From contig NC_017073.1 of assembly GCF_000284095.1 (NCBI RefSeq), forward strand, positions 1 to 64,000: a stretch of 64,000 nucleotides of DNA, read 5' to 3'. The notes below the pieces were generated by a model, which saw nothing but the letters and a program-made list of their open reading frames with translations, had not been told where the DNA came from and searched no databases. Positions within the stretch are counted from its first letter, which is position 1. Every line of letters begins with the position of its first letter. The stretch comes from Selenomonas ruminantium subsp. lactilytica TAM6421. Its GTDB lineage: Bacteria; Bacillota; Negativicutes; Selenomonadales; Selenomonadaceae. Shown here piece by piece: positions 33,760-41,810 of the stretch. The translations under genes and the position numbers were made by a program.

Positions 33760-34827
33760 TTAAGCCGTGGGATTAACGGTCTTAGTCAGAATGAAGTGTG
33801 CGCCGGTCTGTGCTCCGTGTACGATGTAGTTGGAGAAATCCAGTACAAACTTGTCCGTCAGCAGACGGTCATTTGCCAGCGGGGTTTCCGGATTAGCAAT
33901 CTCGTAAACCTGCGGGCCATCATTGAACAACCAGATACGGTCAATCATTTCCGTATTGAGTGCGACAATCTTATGCGTTACTGCGCCGGTCTTTTCATCG
34001 ACTTCCGGTTTAATAAACGGAGTGAGGACAATCGGCAGAACACCCATCGGAGTGTAGAAGCCAGTCACCTTTACGCCAGGCAGGATTTCAGCCTCGATTT
34101 CACGATGGTAAATCTGGCGTTTCTGTTCCTCTTTTACCAGCACATCGTAGGTGGCATGGTTCATCGCAATGACATTCGGCTGGCCTTTGTAATCAAGACG
34201 GGCCATGAGATTGGCGATCTTGGTATTCAGAGCATCGGAAATCGTAGTATTATCGGCAATCGGAGTTACATCGGTAATCTGGGAAAGCACACCGCAATAC
34301 TCGAAGGAGTCCGTTGCATCCAGAGCCGTCTTGCCGTTCCAGAAGTCATTGGAAGTCTTACGAGCGAAATCAACAAACATGTCATTGTAATCTTTCGTAG
34401 TCAGATCCTCGAAAGTACCGTAGTTCTTCTCCATCTGGCGGGTGAAGAAGTCATAGCGGATACCAGTAGCATATGCACGCGCAAAAGCCTGCTTCCAGTT
34501 ATCACGCTTATAATCGTTGTCCAGAGCCTTCGGACGGTAGGACGGATTTTCCTTCGTGCCAAAGCCCGCGCGGGGATCAATGGCTACCGTGTTTTCCGGA
34601 ATTGCCATCTGCTCATTCCAGGTGTGGGGGTAACCTTTTGCCCGGACAGAGTTCACTTTCAGACCAATGGCGAAGTCACGTTTCAGATAATCATGGAGCA
34701 CAGAATCATAGTCACCAACAACGAGCATATGATCTTCGTTGTATACGGTCACCGGGTTACCTGCGGACTTAATCAGCGTACCGTCCATACCGGTAGCCAT
34801 AGCCGCTGCGAATTTTTCTCTAGCCAT
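33760..34827 (-). CDS. Major capsid protein (HK97 fold)
   Basis: 355 aa. Features of HK97-fold coat proteins: helical N-arm, spine region (FFTRQMEKNYGTFEDLTTKD), NVIAMNHATYDVLVKEEQ and a C-terminal P-loop (VYEIANPETPLANDRLLTD). The ATG is fixed by an in-frame TGA just upstream. The leader is shared with the major tail protein. Downstream of protease/scaffold, upstream of connectors. Confidence 0.92.
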   Translation of the reverse strand: MAREKFAAAMATGMDGTLIKSAGNPVTVYNEDHMLVVGDYDSVLHDYLKRDFAIGLKVNSVRAKGYPHTWNEQMAIPENTVAIDPRAGFGTKENPSYRPKALDNDYKRDNWKQAFARAYATGIRYDFFTRQMEKNYGTFEDLTTKDYNDMFVDFARKTSNDFWNGKTALDATDSFEYCGVLSQITDVTPIADNTTISDALNTKIANLMARLDYKGQPNVIAMNHATYDVLVKEEQKRQIYHREIEAEILPGVKVTGFYTPMGVLPIVLTPFIKPEVDEKTGAVTHKIVALNTEMIDRIWLFNDGPQVYEIANPETPLANDRLLTDKFVLDFSNYIVHGAQTGAHFILTKTVNPTA

Positions 34828-34872
34828 GTTTCACATCACATTCCTTTCTAAAAAAGAGCCAATCCCGAAGGA

Positions 34873-35328
34873 TTAGCCCTGCATACGAAGTTTCGTAATC
34901 TCTTTAATTTTGTCCATGGGACTCATTGCAGATGCCTTGATTTCGGCCATCTTAGCTTCCCGGTCATCATCGCCCACCAGCGGATTGCCTGCTACATGCT
35001 GACCAGCCTTCGGAGTGGGGATTTCCTCTTTGGAACCTTTCATCGGTTCCGGCTCTTTGCCTTCCTCGCCATCTTCCGGTTCGCCCTCGCCCTTTTCCTC
35101 GGCTGCTGCCTTGATTGCGTCAACGTCGTTCTTGGCCTGCTCTGCGGCAGCCTTGACTTTATCAATAGATGCCTTGATATCGTCCAGATCCTCTTTGGAT
35201 ACCTGTGCTTCCAGAGAAGCCTTGATTTCGCCCTGGGTTTCCTCGATGCTCTTAATGCGCTGCTCCATGGATTCAGCCACAGAAGCCGCAATCTCTTTTA
35301 CCAGTGCGTCCTTTTCCTCTTTCGTCAT
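34873..35328 (-). CDS. Scaffold protein nested in the protease gene
   Basis: 151-aa in-frame internal product starting MTKEEKDALVKEIAASVAES, with AGGAG 9 nt before the ATG. It corresponds to the coiled-coil, Glu/Lys-rich scaffold half of the 338-aa protein, like lambda Nu3 inside C. It directs prohead assembly and is then degraded. Confidence 0.75.
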   Translation of the reverse strand: MTKEEKDALVKEIAASVAESMEQRIKSIEETQGEIKASLEAQVSKEDLDDIKASIDKVKAAAEQAKNDVDAIKAAAEEKGEGEPEDGEEGKEPEPMKGSKEEIPTPKAGQHVAGNPLVGDDDREAKMAEIKASAMSPMDKIKEITKLRMQG

Positions 35329-35889
35329 TTCCACATCACTCCTATTTGCTTTTGCTGCTGCCAGTTTTTCAATGAACGTGTCACTGAAAGCTGCACAGTT
35401 CTGCCAAAGGATTGCACAACCACAACCCTCGAATTTGTCCATATAAATAACTTCCTCGTCCTCATGGGTGGCCGTTGCATACCATTCCAAGGAGAAACCC
35501 AGGGAACCAGCGCCATTGAGGATCATGTACGCTTCATCCGGATATTTCTCTTTCCACACAACGATTTCAGCCATGAGGTTTTCGCCTTCTGCATGAACTT
35601 CTCGGATATAACCGATGTTCACATTGCCGTGGTCCGTGAATAAATCCTCCGTATCCTCGTACCAACTCGGATATACGCAATTCAGCGGCATCCCTACAAA
35701 GGACTGTGCGCAGGCGTCCACAGACTCCTGCGTAAATGCTACGAGCTTACCACCGGCCCCACACGGCGAACCAGACGATGCCTTGCCAATCGTAGCAATG
35801 CAGCCGGTAATTACCATTTTGTGTGCTTCCGTGGACATCACAACATTAGAGAGCGATGCTTCAATCTTTGTCTTTTTCGTTGCTATCAC
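34873..35889 (-). CDS. Prohead protease-scaffold fusion
   Basis: 338 aa. Residues about 20-175 are a serine protease domain of the phage prohead type (GKLVAFTQESVDACAQSFVG; catalytic His likely in LFTDHGNVNIGYI; catalytic Ser in NGAGSLGFSLEW). Residues about 188-338 are the coiled-coil scaffold with an internal start. It matures and removes the scaffold. The GTG at 35889 is very close to its GGGG SD, so the true start may be slightly downstream. It overlaps portal by 29 bp. Confidence 0.87.
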   Translation of the reverse strand: MIATKKTKIEASLSNVVMSTEAHKMVITGCIATIGKASSGSPCGAGGKLVAFTQESVDACAQSFVGMPLNCVYPSWYEDTEDLFTDHGNVNIGYIREVHAEGENLMAEIVVWKEKYPDEAYMILNGAGSLGFSLEWYATATHEDEEVIYMDKFEGCGCAILWQNCAAFSDTFIEKLAAAKANRSDVEMTKEEKDALVKEIAASVAESMEQRIKSIEETQGEIKASLEAQVSKEDLDDIKASIDKVKAAAEQAKNDVDAIKAAAEEKGEGEPEDGEEGKEPEPMKGSKEEIPTPKAGQHVAGNPLVGDDDREAKMAEIKASAMSPMDKIKEITKLRMQG

Positions 35890-37174
35890 CCCCTTCTGTA
35901 TTAGTAGTATCCTTTATATTTCCGTTCCCATTGAATCCACCAGCAATACCAAGGTCAACATTGATATTCGCCGTTTTCTCCGGGTAGGTCATATTGGCAT
36001 AATCAGAGGTGCTTTCCTCGTAGCCCATGATTCTGCGGACTTCGTTTTCCGTAAGCACTCCCTTGTAGTATTCATCCACCACACGCTTGGATTTTACGGA
36101 TTTCTGCATTTCAGAATCCTCGAAGATATATCGGAATTTCAGTACACCGCCAAGGCCCATGTTGGCAATCACATAGTTGTTATACAGGTCCTCCATCATC
36201 GCTGCATAGGGCTTAATGAGTTCCTGTGTCATAGCGTTTTCCTGGTCCTCACCGGTGCTCCTGTCATTTGCAATGACCAGACCAAGTTTTTCCGGTGGGA
36301 TGCCAAAGGCCACACCGACAATCTGCGTCAACTTTTCAAGCCACTGCAAATACAGGCCATCACTGTTGATTGCCTTGATCTGCTTGGTTTCCACAGACTT
36401 GGAACCGGCCACAACCGGGATACGTCCAGTGCCTTCGATATCGTTCTTCATGTATTCGATGAATTTCTCTCGTTGTTCGGAGTTGATTCCTTCACCCAGG
36501 GAAATCAAGAACTCTGCCGTAGCGTTGGTGGCCTTCTCGTTGGCCTGCTCAATGGAGTCCAGGTAAAATCTCACATACTGGTAAGCCATCATAATCGGAG
36601 ATAAGCCATAGGGCTGATATGTGAAGTAGGACCGCTGCATATAAGCAATGTCCTTGGCCGTGAAATACTTCATGCCATCTTCCTGCTGCTGCATATACCG
36701 TACTGCGTTATCGTCCGTGTAATCGTATGGAACCACCATCTGAATCGTCGAACCATCCACCGGATAAAGGTATACAGGGTGCTTCGTGGACCGCGCCTTG
36801 GCCACCTCTGCGCACATAGCGTCAAGCACCATGGCATCATCCAAAAGCCGCTTCGTGAACGAACTACGGCTATCCACAAGATTAGGATGCTCAATGCAAT
36901 TCTGTACCGCTGCAATCTCCCGGATTTTCTTTCCCCGGCCACCAATCACATCAATGGTATACGGCTGCCGGGCCAAGGAATCCTGGACAATGGTTATCGC
37001 CTTCCGCACGATTGGATCACGACTGAAATTCCGTAACTGCCTTACCGTGGGATTTTTCGGGAGCACTGACTTGCGCTTATTATCCCGTGGCATCCAACTC
37101 ATGTACATCTGGTTTGGAAGGAGCCTAGCGAGGGGACCTTTGCTTGCCAAAAACTTTTTTACGTTGTCAAACAA
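35861..37174 (-). CDS. Portal protein (HK97 family)
   Basis: 437 aa with a TTG start (GGGGTGAG upstream). Portal features: FSRDPIVRKAITIVQDSLAR near the N-terminus, DVIGGRGKK, YMQRSYFTYQPYGLSPIMMA, and VAFGIPPEKLGLVIANDRST preceding the C-terminal crown. It forms the dodecameric DNA channel. It sits between terminase and protease as expected. Confidence 0.93.
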   Translation of the reverse strand: MFDNVKKFLASKGPLARLLPNQMYMSWMPRDNKRKSVLPKNPTVRQLRNFSRDPIVRKAITIVQDSLARQPYTIDVIGGRGKKIREIAAVQNCIEHPNLVDSRSSFTKRLLDDAMVLDAMCAEVAKARSTKHPVYLYPVDGSTIQMVVPYDYTDDNAVRYMQQQEDGMKYFTAKDIAYMQRSYFTYQPYGLSPIMMAYQYVRFYLDSIEQANEKATNATAEFLISLGEGINSEQREKFIEYMKNDIEGTGRIPVVAGSKSVETKQIKAINSDGLYLQWLEKLTQIVGVAFGIPPEKLGLVIANDRSTGEDQENAMTQELIKPYAAMMEDLYNNYVIANMGLGGVLKFRYIFEDSEMQKSVKSKRVVDEYYKGVLTENEVRRIMGYEESTSDYANMTYPEKTANINVDLGIAGGFNGNGNIKDTTNTEGGDSNEKDKD

Positions 37175-37188
37175 TGTTTCTCACCCCC

Positions 37189-38823
37189 TCATTTAAAAAA
37201 ACCGAAGGGCGTATTTGCCATTCGGTTCCTGTTTTTATTCATATTCATTCTGCTTCCTCCGGCATCAATGCTGCCAAAGGAGAAATTTGCTACCGATGTT
37301 TCAAGCAATGGCTTCAATGCCATTTCTAAGCAATCAGGGCCGTCATCATGGCCCTTTGGATAATTCCGAAGCTGACTAAGTAATATCTTCTGCCCGGCCT
37401 TAAACTTGATATGTCCCTGCCGAACATGGGGAACCAGGCTCTCGATACGGGCAGCCTTGCTATCGCCATTGGTATGGCATACGTCAATCCAGTCAAGGTA
37501 AATCCCTGCCTGCACCAGTTCACGCTGCAAAGTCGAAGAAAAAAACAACTGCATCTGGTTCGTTTCACAGACAATCTTCGGATTATGCGGATAATACTTA
37601 GCGATTATCGCCTTTGCGTCCTCTATGATTTCCTCCGGCCTCCGCTTTTTGAGGTCAGCGTCCAATACATAGAAGTAATTGTCAGAACACCGAGCCACCG
37701 CGATAATAGCGGAAAAGTCGTTCATGCGCTTACCACCGATGGCCGGATCAATCGCAATGCAAACCTCTTTGATTTCCGGACAATCAACGTAGCGGTTATT
37801 CTCCAACCACTCTGTCTTGAACGTCCGTGTATTCTCGGTCTGTGGATCGTTTTGGAACTCGCTGGCAAACCCTTCCTCGGACGCTATCCTGCGCTCCATC
37901 AAATGCTCATACATATCTGGGCGCTGGTTCGGCCAAAGGACTTCCGTACCGGCCAGCATTTCTTCCTTGTGCTTCCGGTAGAAGGCCATAGCATCTGAAT
38001 AAGCATGGTCACCACGGGTTAAGTCCGTCATTATATTTTCCCATTCACTCCATAGCGGACTATCGGAAAACTTAATGACCGCCTGGAACGTCTTGCGCAC
38101 CCAGGAGGAATACTCCCCATCATTCAGCATATGATAAAGCAGCGCATCATATGAAAGCACTGTACCAATGTAAAAGAAGGAACACGTTGGACACCCCATA
38201 GGCATCACATCAGAATTGAACCACTGTTTTAGTGAGGCGTTCTGCGATGGACTAGCCACCTGCTCCGCCGTTTCTAAATCGTCTAGGATTACCAGATCCG
38301 GGCGCGTACTATTAAATTTCATGCCGCGCATCTGTGCTCCTGCGCCTTTCGACGTGAGAAATACTTTGTTTCTCGTGTAGATTTCGTTGGAATTCCAGAT
38401 ATCATCATTCTTCATTTCACCGAAATCATTTTTGATTCGCTCATTGAATTCCAATTCGTTACGAATATCAATGATGAATTGCTTTGCCACCGGCCCCGTC
38501 GCGGATATAATCACGATGAAGCGCTTGTAACCATAGCAAACACACCAGAGTACAAACGCGAATGAAATCAGAGTTGACTTCGCATGGCCACGCGGGGCAG
38601 CCACAACGTTCCTGGTTTCTTCATCGCTATGATTAAGGATTACATCTTCTACCTTATGGATCAGCCAAAGGTGGAATTTCTCGGACCACTCTGACTTGAA
38701 AGAATCTGCGAGATAATACTCGCAGAACCGCTTGAAATCATGGGCGCAAATGTCACGCATACTTTGGTTATCCCCTTCTCTACGAAGTGAACCACCAAAA
38801 ATCTGCCTCATTGCATTTGCCAT
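37189..38823 (-). CDS. terL: Terminase large subunit
   Basis: 544 aa. Walker A APRGHAKST (about 76-84), Walker B LVILDDLE (about 174-181), C-motif IGTVL (about 220), and a RuvC-like nuclease domain beginning CIAIDPAIGGKR (about 350). A central nuclease Asp is not obvious; a C-terminal Asp lies in GHDDGPDCLEMAL. It powers DNA packaging and cuts the concatemer. Confidence 0.94.
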   Translation of the reverse strand: MANAMRQIFGGSLRREGDNQSMRDICAHDFKRFCEYYLADSFKSEWSEKFHLWLIHKVEDVILNHSDEETRNVVAAPRGHAKSTLISFAFVLWCVCYGYKRFIVIISATGPVAKQFIIDIRNELEFNERIKNDFGEMKNDDIWNSNEIYTRNKVFLTSKGAGAQMRGMKFNSTRPDLVILDDLETAEQVASPSQNASLKQWFNSDVMPMGCPTCSFFYIGTVLSYDALLYHMLNDGEYSSWVRKTFQAVIKFSDSPLWSEWENIMTDLTRGDHAYSDAMAFYRKHKEEMLAGTEVLWPNQRPDMYEHLMERRIASEEGFASEFQNDPQTENTRTFKTEWLENNRYVDCPEIKEVCIAIDPAIGGKRMNDFSAIIAVARCSDNYFYVLDADLKKRRPEEIIEDAKAIIAKYYPHNPKIVCETNQMQLFFSSTLQRELVQAGIYLDWIDVCHTNGDSKAARIESLVPHVRQGHIKFKAGQKILLSQLRNYPKGHDDGPDCLEMALKPLLETSVANFSFGSIDAGGSRMNMNKNRNRMANTPFGFFK

Positions 38824-38832
38824 GAAATCACC

Positions 38833-39792
38833 TTACTTTAAATGGTATTTACGGAAATGCTCTTGGATTTTCCGTAACCGAGCCTTGGTATAGCCTGGAT
38901 GCTTCGGATACCAATCTGATAATGGGATAAGCCCCTTGGCTCCGTTGCAATCAGTACAAGCCGGGACAATGTTCTCTATGAGGTCAACTCGTTCCGGGGA
39001 CACCTTGGCCATCACCGATTGAGGAACCAGGTGCTCCGGGATAAGAGCCACATGCTCTTTACCGCAATAAGCACATTTATGACCGAACTCCTTTTTAATC
39101 CGTTCCCATTCCACAGTATTACCAAAGACACCATTGAGGGACACCCACCGCCCGGTCTGACTCCGGATAATCGTTTTGGACTCAATACCAACCACGAACT
39201 CTGTCATTACCTCCATAGGCACATGCTCCAAAAGCCATTCCTTGACCGTGATATTGATTGCCGAAGAATATGGAACTGTAATTCCAAACCACTCACCAAT
39301 GGCATCATAGAAATCCCTCGGTCTGTTGCCAGGAACCGCACCGATATACCGAGACATGAGATTATCAAAGGTATAACGCGGATTTACAAAGGGCTTGACC
39401 ACTCCAGATTGCATAAGCAAATCCTTTAGGTCATCCAACTGTTTACCAACGCTATCCACGGCAATCTCATGTCGGCTATCCTGGGACACCAGCGGAAGCA
39501 CATCATGCGTTACCCACCGTTGGTATTCCTTGGCCGTTCCCTTCCGGCTGCTGAAAATCAACCGGTAAATACCAGGAAGGCTTACTGCGTTCATCTTCTG
39601 GGGGCCACCAGGCGTATCCATGGTTATCATCCTGCGTTCATCGGCATCTAACCGGGAAACCGCATCGCGACTATTATGGATATCCAGGGCCTCGCATACG
39701 TCATTTGCGACGTACCACCGCAAAGGGCCTATTTTCTGACTCCGGACATCATCAAAGATGCCAGAGCCAAACATAGATACTTCATTGTTCAT
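38833..39792 (-). CDS. BRO-N / HNH endonuclease fusion
   Basis: 319 aa from MNNEVSMFGSGIFDD. This ATG overlaps the stop of the 42-aa gene upstream (ATGA); a GTG start 36 nt earlier lacks an SD. Residues 1-110 are a BRO-N domain (LRWYVANDVCEALDIHNSRDAVSRL ... LPGIYRLIFSS). The middle (about 150-230) is unassigned. The C-terminus (about 240-300) is an HNH module: CAYCGKEH, IPEHLVPQS, and NIVPACTDCNGAKG. HNH proteins next to terminase often take part in packaging or cos cleavage. The fusion to BRO-N is unusual. Confidence 0.85.
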   Translation of the reverse strand: MNNEVSMFGSGIFDDVRSQKIGPLRWYVANDVCEALDIHNSRDAVSRLDADERRMITMDTPGGPQKMNAVSLPGIYRLIFSSRKGTAKEYQRWVTHDVLPLVSQDSRHEIAVDSVGKQLDDLKDLLMQSGVVKPFVNPRYTFDNLMSRYIGAVPGNRPRDFYDAIGEWFGITVPYSSAINITVKEWLLEHVPMEVMTEFVVGIESKTIIRSQTGRWVSLNGVFGNTVEWERIKKEFGHKCAYCGKEHVALIPEHLVPQSVMAKVSPERVDLIENIVPACTDCNGAKGLIPLSDWYPKHPGYTKARLRKIQEHFRKYHLK

Positions 39793-39917
39793 CGTGTCTT
39801 GTGATTGAAAATTTCTTTTCTCGCCCACCGCTTATCGTCCCGGTCCTTTACATGTCTGCGAAGGTCCTTGGCTTTCTTGACGTGACGCGGATGGCGCTCT
39901 TTTTCTTCCATGCTCAT
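39789..39917 (-). CDS. 42-aa basic protein coupled to the HNH gene
   Basis: A very basic helical peptide (MSMEEKERHPRHVKKAKDL...) rich in Lys, Arg and His, with GGGAGA 8 nt upstream of its ATG. Its TGA overlaps the HNH gene ATG, indicating translational coupling. Not recognised; possibly DNA-binding. Confidence 0.65.
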   Translation of the reverse strand: MSMEEKERHPRHVKKAKDLRRHVKDRDDKRWARKEIFNHKTR

Positions 39918-39931
39918 TTTTGAGTTCTCCC

Positions 39932-40573
39932 TTACAAATTACTCGGCGCTATCTTCCGCAGCGACTCAATCAGCATTGGATTCTCACGGAACGCCTTCAT
40001 AATTTCTTCATAAGATTCATTGTCTAAACGTACTCGAAGAATATCGTTGATGATATTCATTGCTTTTTCCACGGTCTTATAGCAGTACACTTTCTCCTGG
40101 ATCGCTCCGATCTCGGAGGAAAGCGTTTGTTGCCGCAGCGTCATTTTGTCGAGCATATCAATGACCTGCTTCAAATCTGAAACCTCTACATCACCATTAC
40201 CCACTCTCCGGTCCAGTTCATCGAGCTCAACCGAGATAATGTCAACCGCGTTGTTTACGAGATTCAGCGCCTTGACCTTGGTTCCATAGACGTTTACCAC
40301 CTGTTCATCGGTGGGCGCGGTCATGTCACCGCCAAGGCCATTGTCCCTGCACCACCGAGCAATTGAGTTATGGGAAATCTTGTAGCCGTTGGGAATCAAG
40401 TTCCCATCGTTGATTTCCTTCGTGATGTCACGGTAACTCTTGCCCTTTAGTCGCTTATCGCGAACCAGTTCACACAGACCGAACTGTTCTACCAGGGAAC
40501 CCATGGCCCCGTTGGTATGCAGCCGGTCCGGGGCTTTGTTTCCCGGTGGTGGCGCAGGATGATTCCTTGCCAT
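39932..40573 (-). CDS. terS: Terminase small subunit
   Basis: 213 aa from MARNHPAPPPGNKAPD; GGAG lies 8 nt upstream, while the GTG three codons earlier is too close. An N-terminal HTH region (KGKSYRDITKEINDGN ... ISHNSIARWCRDNGL, about 45-85) is followed by a long helical oligomerisation region. It recognises the packaging site. It starts only about 30 bp after the terminator of the large non-coding transcript, leaving no room for a separate promoter. Confidence 0.85.
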   Translation of the reverse strand: MARNHPAPPPGNKAPDRLHTNGAMGSLVEQFGLCELVRDKRLKGKSYRDITKEINDGNLIPNGYKISHNSIARWCRDNGLGGDMTAPTDEQVVNVYGTKVKALNLVNNAVDIISVELDELDRRVGNGDVEVSDLKQVIDMLDKMTLRQQTLSSEIGAIQEKVYCYKTVEKAMNIINDILRVRLDNESYEEIMKAFRENPMLIESLRKIAPSNL

Positions 40574-40601
40574 ACCAAACACTCCTTATTTTGTTTGTAT
40601 T

Positions 40602-40632
40602 AAAAAAGGAGCACCAGCCGCAGCTATGCTCC
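40602..40632 (-). terminator. Terminator of the large ncRNA, immediately before terS
   Basis: GGAGCA / TGCTCC stem (with inner pairs) and T6 on the minus strand. Read-through would transcribe terS and the structural genes. Confidence 0.8.
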
Positions 40633-40665
40633 CCGGCACCTCCCCGCAGGTACTATGCCTATTCT

Positions 40666-40721
40666 TATACATTTACGCCATTACACCGTTATAACTGTAT
40701 ACCTTTACAATGGTATAATGT
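40666..40721. repeat. Octad array D (candidate centromere/operator)
   Basis: Seven in-phase octads: TATACATT, TACGCCAT, TACACCGT, TATAACTG, TATACCTT, TACAATGG, TATAATGT. It lies between the tRNA-like element and the terminator. Confidence 0.8.
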
Positions 40722-40735
40722 CGTATATTTTCATG

Positions 40736-40805
40736 TGGCAGTCAAAGGAGTCGAACCTTTACCTCTGCTGGAATCGCAGTGTTCCTACCGTTAAACTATC
40801 CCGCC
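40736..40805 (-). tRNA. tRNA-like element at 3' end of the large ncRNA
   Basis: 70 nt. Acceptor GGCGGGA / GACTGCC pairs except for a tandem G-A/A-G step at its base; D arm GTTT/GAAC with AACGGTAG loop; anticodon stem CTGC/GCAG with loop GATTCCA; T arm AAAGG TTCGACT CCTTT. Position 33 is A if the anticodon is TTC (Glu), so the decoding identity is doubtful (TCC/Gly is the alternative by loop shift). CCA is not encoded. It could be a working phage tRNA, a decayed one, or a structural mimic. Confidence 0.6.
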
Positions 40806-41537
40806 ATAAAAGGGGCCTGCGCCCCATTCCCGTTTAGGCCACGGGCAAGACCTCTGCAATCAAACCTACAACTCATTGCAGCCCTTAGTTGTCGTATAAG
40901 GTTTTTAGACCACGAGCAGAGGAACATCGAACATACCAGCTACTAGTGCGAACACCTATCTGTAATGCTCTATGAACCCTTGTTCTCTTGTGGCAAACTA
41001 GGTACGGTAGCTACACTTCTTTTTTAAGAAACCTATTGACTTTCCTGGCTCCCAGGTTATACTTTCTTGATTTCCAGGAAACGGCTTCGGGCAGACTATC
41101 CCCTGCAAAGGAGATAGATTAGACTGTCCGTAGATACTTTCCGTCATTCCGAGGTATCCGTATCCGTGGTGCTCCTGCCAACCAATGAAATCATCGGTCA
41201 GCCATAGCCTATCAGTCAATTACGCCCCAGACTGTCCCAGGTTTCCCCGGCAAGACTATGAACCCTTCCCACCACCGTTATCGTGGCAGTCAAGCGATTA
41301 ACCCTCCGCGCCCTATTTTTAACCATGGCTTTCGCTTTAGGCTTAACGAGGTCTTGCAGCGCTTTTCAACCCCTTTGGTAACTCCCCAATAGCACCGAAC
41401 AGACCAGGGAGGCCCCGCATATTCTCTGCATCAGCTATGCGACACTGGCAATTTATATACCGCAGGCAGCGGATAGGAACCAGGCAGCGAAATAACGTAT
41501 GCCACCGGGAACCCCTTCGGCTCACACCGACAAATAT

Positions 41538-41566
41538 ATTGTACTCTTGTTAATCTATATTGTCAA
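41538..41566 (-). promoter_or_regulatory. Leftward promoter of large ncRNA / late operon
   Basis: Minus strand TTGACA, 17 bp, TACAAT. It is strikingly similar over 34 bp to the dnaE-operon promoter at 5190, sharing TTGACAAT, TTAAC, AGAGTA and AATATATT in register. Confidence 0.82.
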
Positions 41567-41671
41567 CACTGAAATATATTGGTCATTCAATGTATAACTA
41601 TGGTTGCTTAGGTATTCTATGATAACTAAGTAACTCCTAAGTAAGTACCAAGGATAAAAGTGGTATAGGTA

Positions 41672-41704
41672 TGAGCGAAGCGAATACCAAGTGAGCGAAG
41701 CGAA
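41672..41704 (+). repeat. 13-bp direct repeat TGAGCGAAGCGAA, two copies
   Basis: Exact copies at 41672-41684 and 41692-41704, 20-bp period; iteron-like. Confidence 0.6.
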
Positions 41705-41780
41705 CTTCAAACCACTGGATTCAATGATATACTATGTTACCCCCCTACCCCCCGTACATATATAATATGAAAATCGACAC

Positions 41781-41810
41781 TTTTCACAACCCTATTTTGA
41801 AAAAAAGTTT
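41781..41810 (+). repeat. 30-bp repeat, copy 2
   Basis: 27 of 30 bases identical to 20121-20150, starting TTTTCACAACCCTATTTTGA. Confidence 0.55.

Larger units (their letters stand above)
40605..41531 (-). ncRNA. Large structured non-coding RNA, candidate GOLLD/ROOL-class
   Basis: About 0.93 kb between a strong leftward promoter (41538-41566) and a terminator (40602-40632), with no convincing coding frame. Many stable local helices are visible on the minus strand, for example CGCATA/TATGCG, CCTGG/CCAGG, CCGATG/CATTGG and CTGCAAT/ATTGCAG. A perfect 10-bp long-range helix GCAAGACCTC / GAGGTCTTGC closes a domain of about 500 nt. AAGGGTTCATAG and TTGACTGCCAC each occur twice. A tRNA-like element lies near the 3' end. 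Size, phage location and tRNA association are known properties of GOLLD and ROOL RNAs; membership was not tested. Position suggests expression with the late genes. Confidence 0.65.

Noticed and set aside
33796-34851. 351-codon rightward frame covering the capsid gene
   Set aside because: Antisense of the major capsid gene; arises from its codon bias.
40998-41219. 73-codon leftward frame (MTDRLWLTDDFIGWQEHHGY...) within the giant RNA
   Set aside because: No SD, lies within stems of the structured RNA, and no family resemblance; kept as non-coding, though translation has not been excluded.
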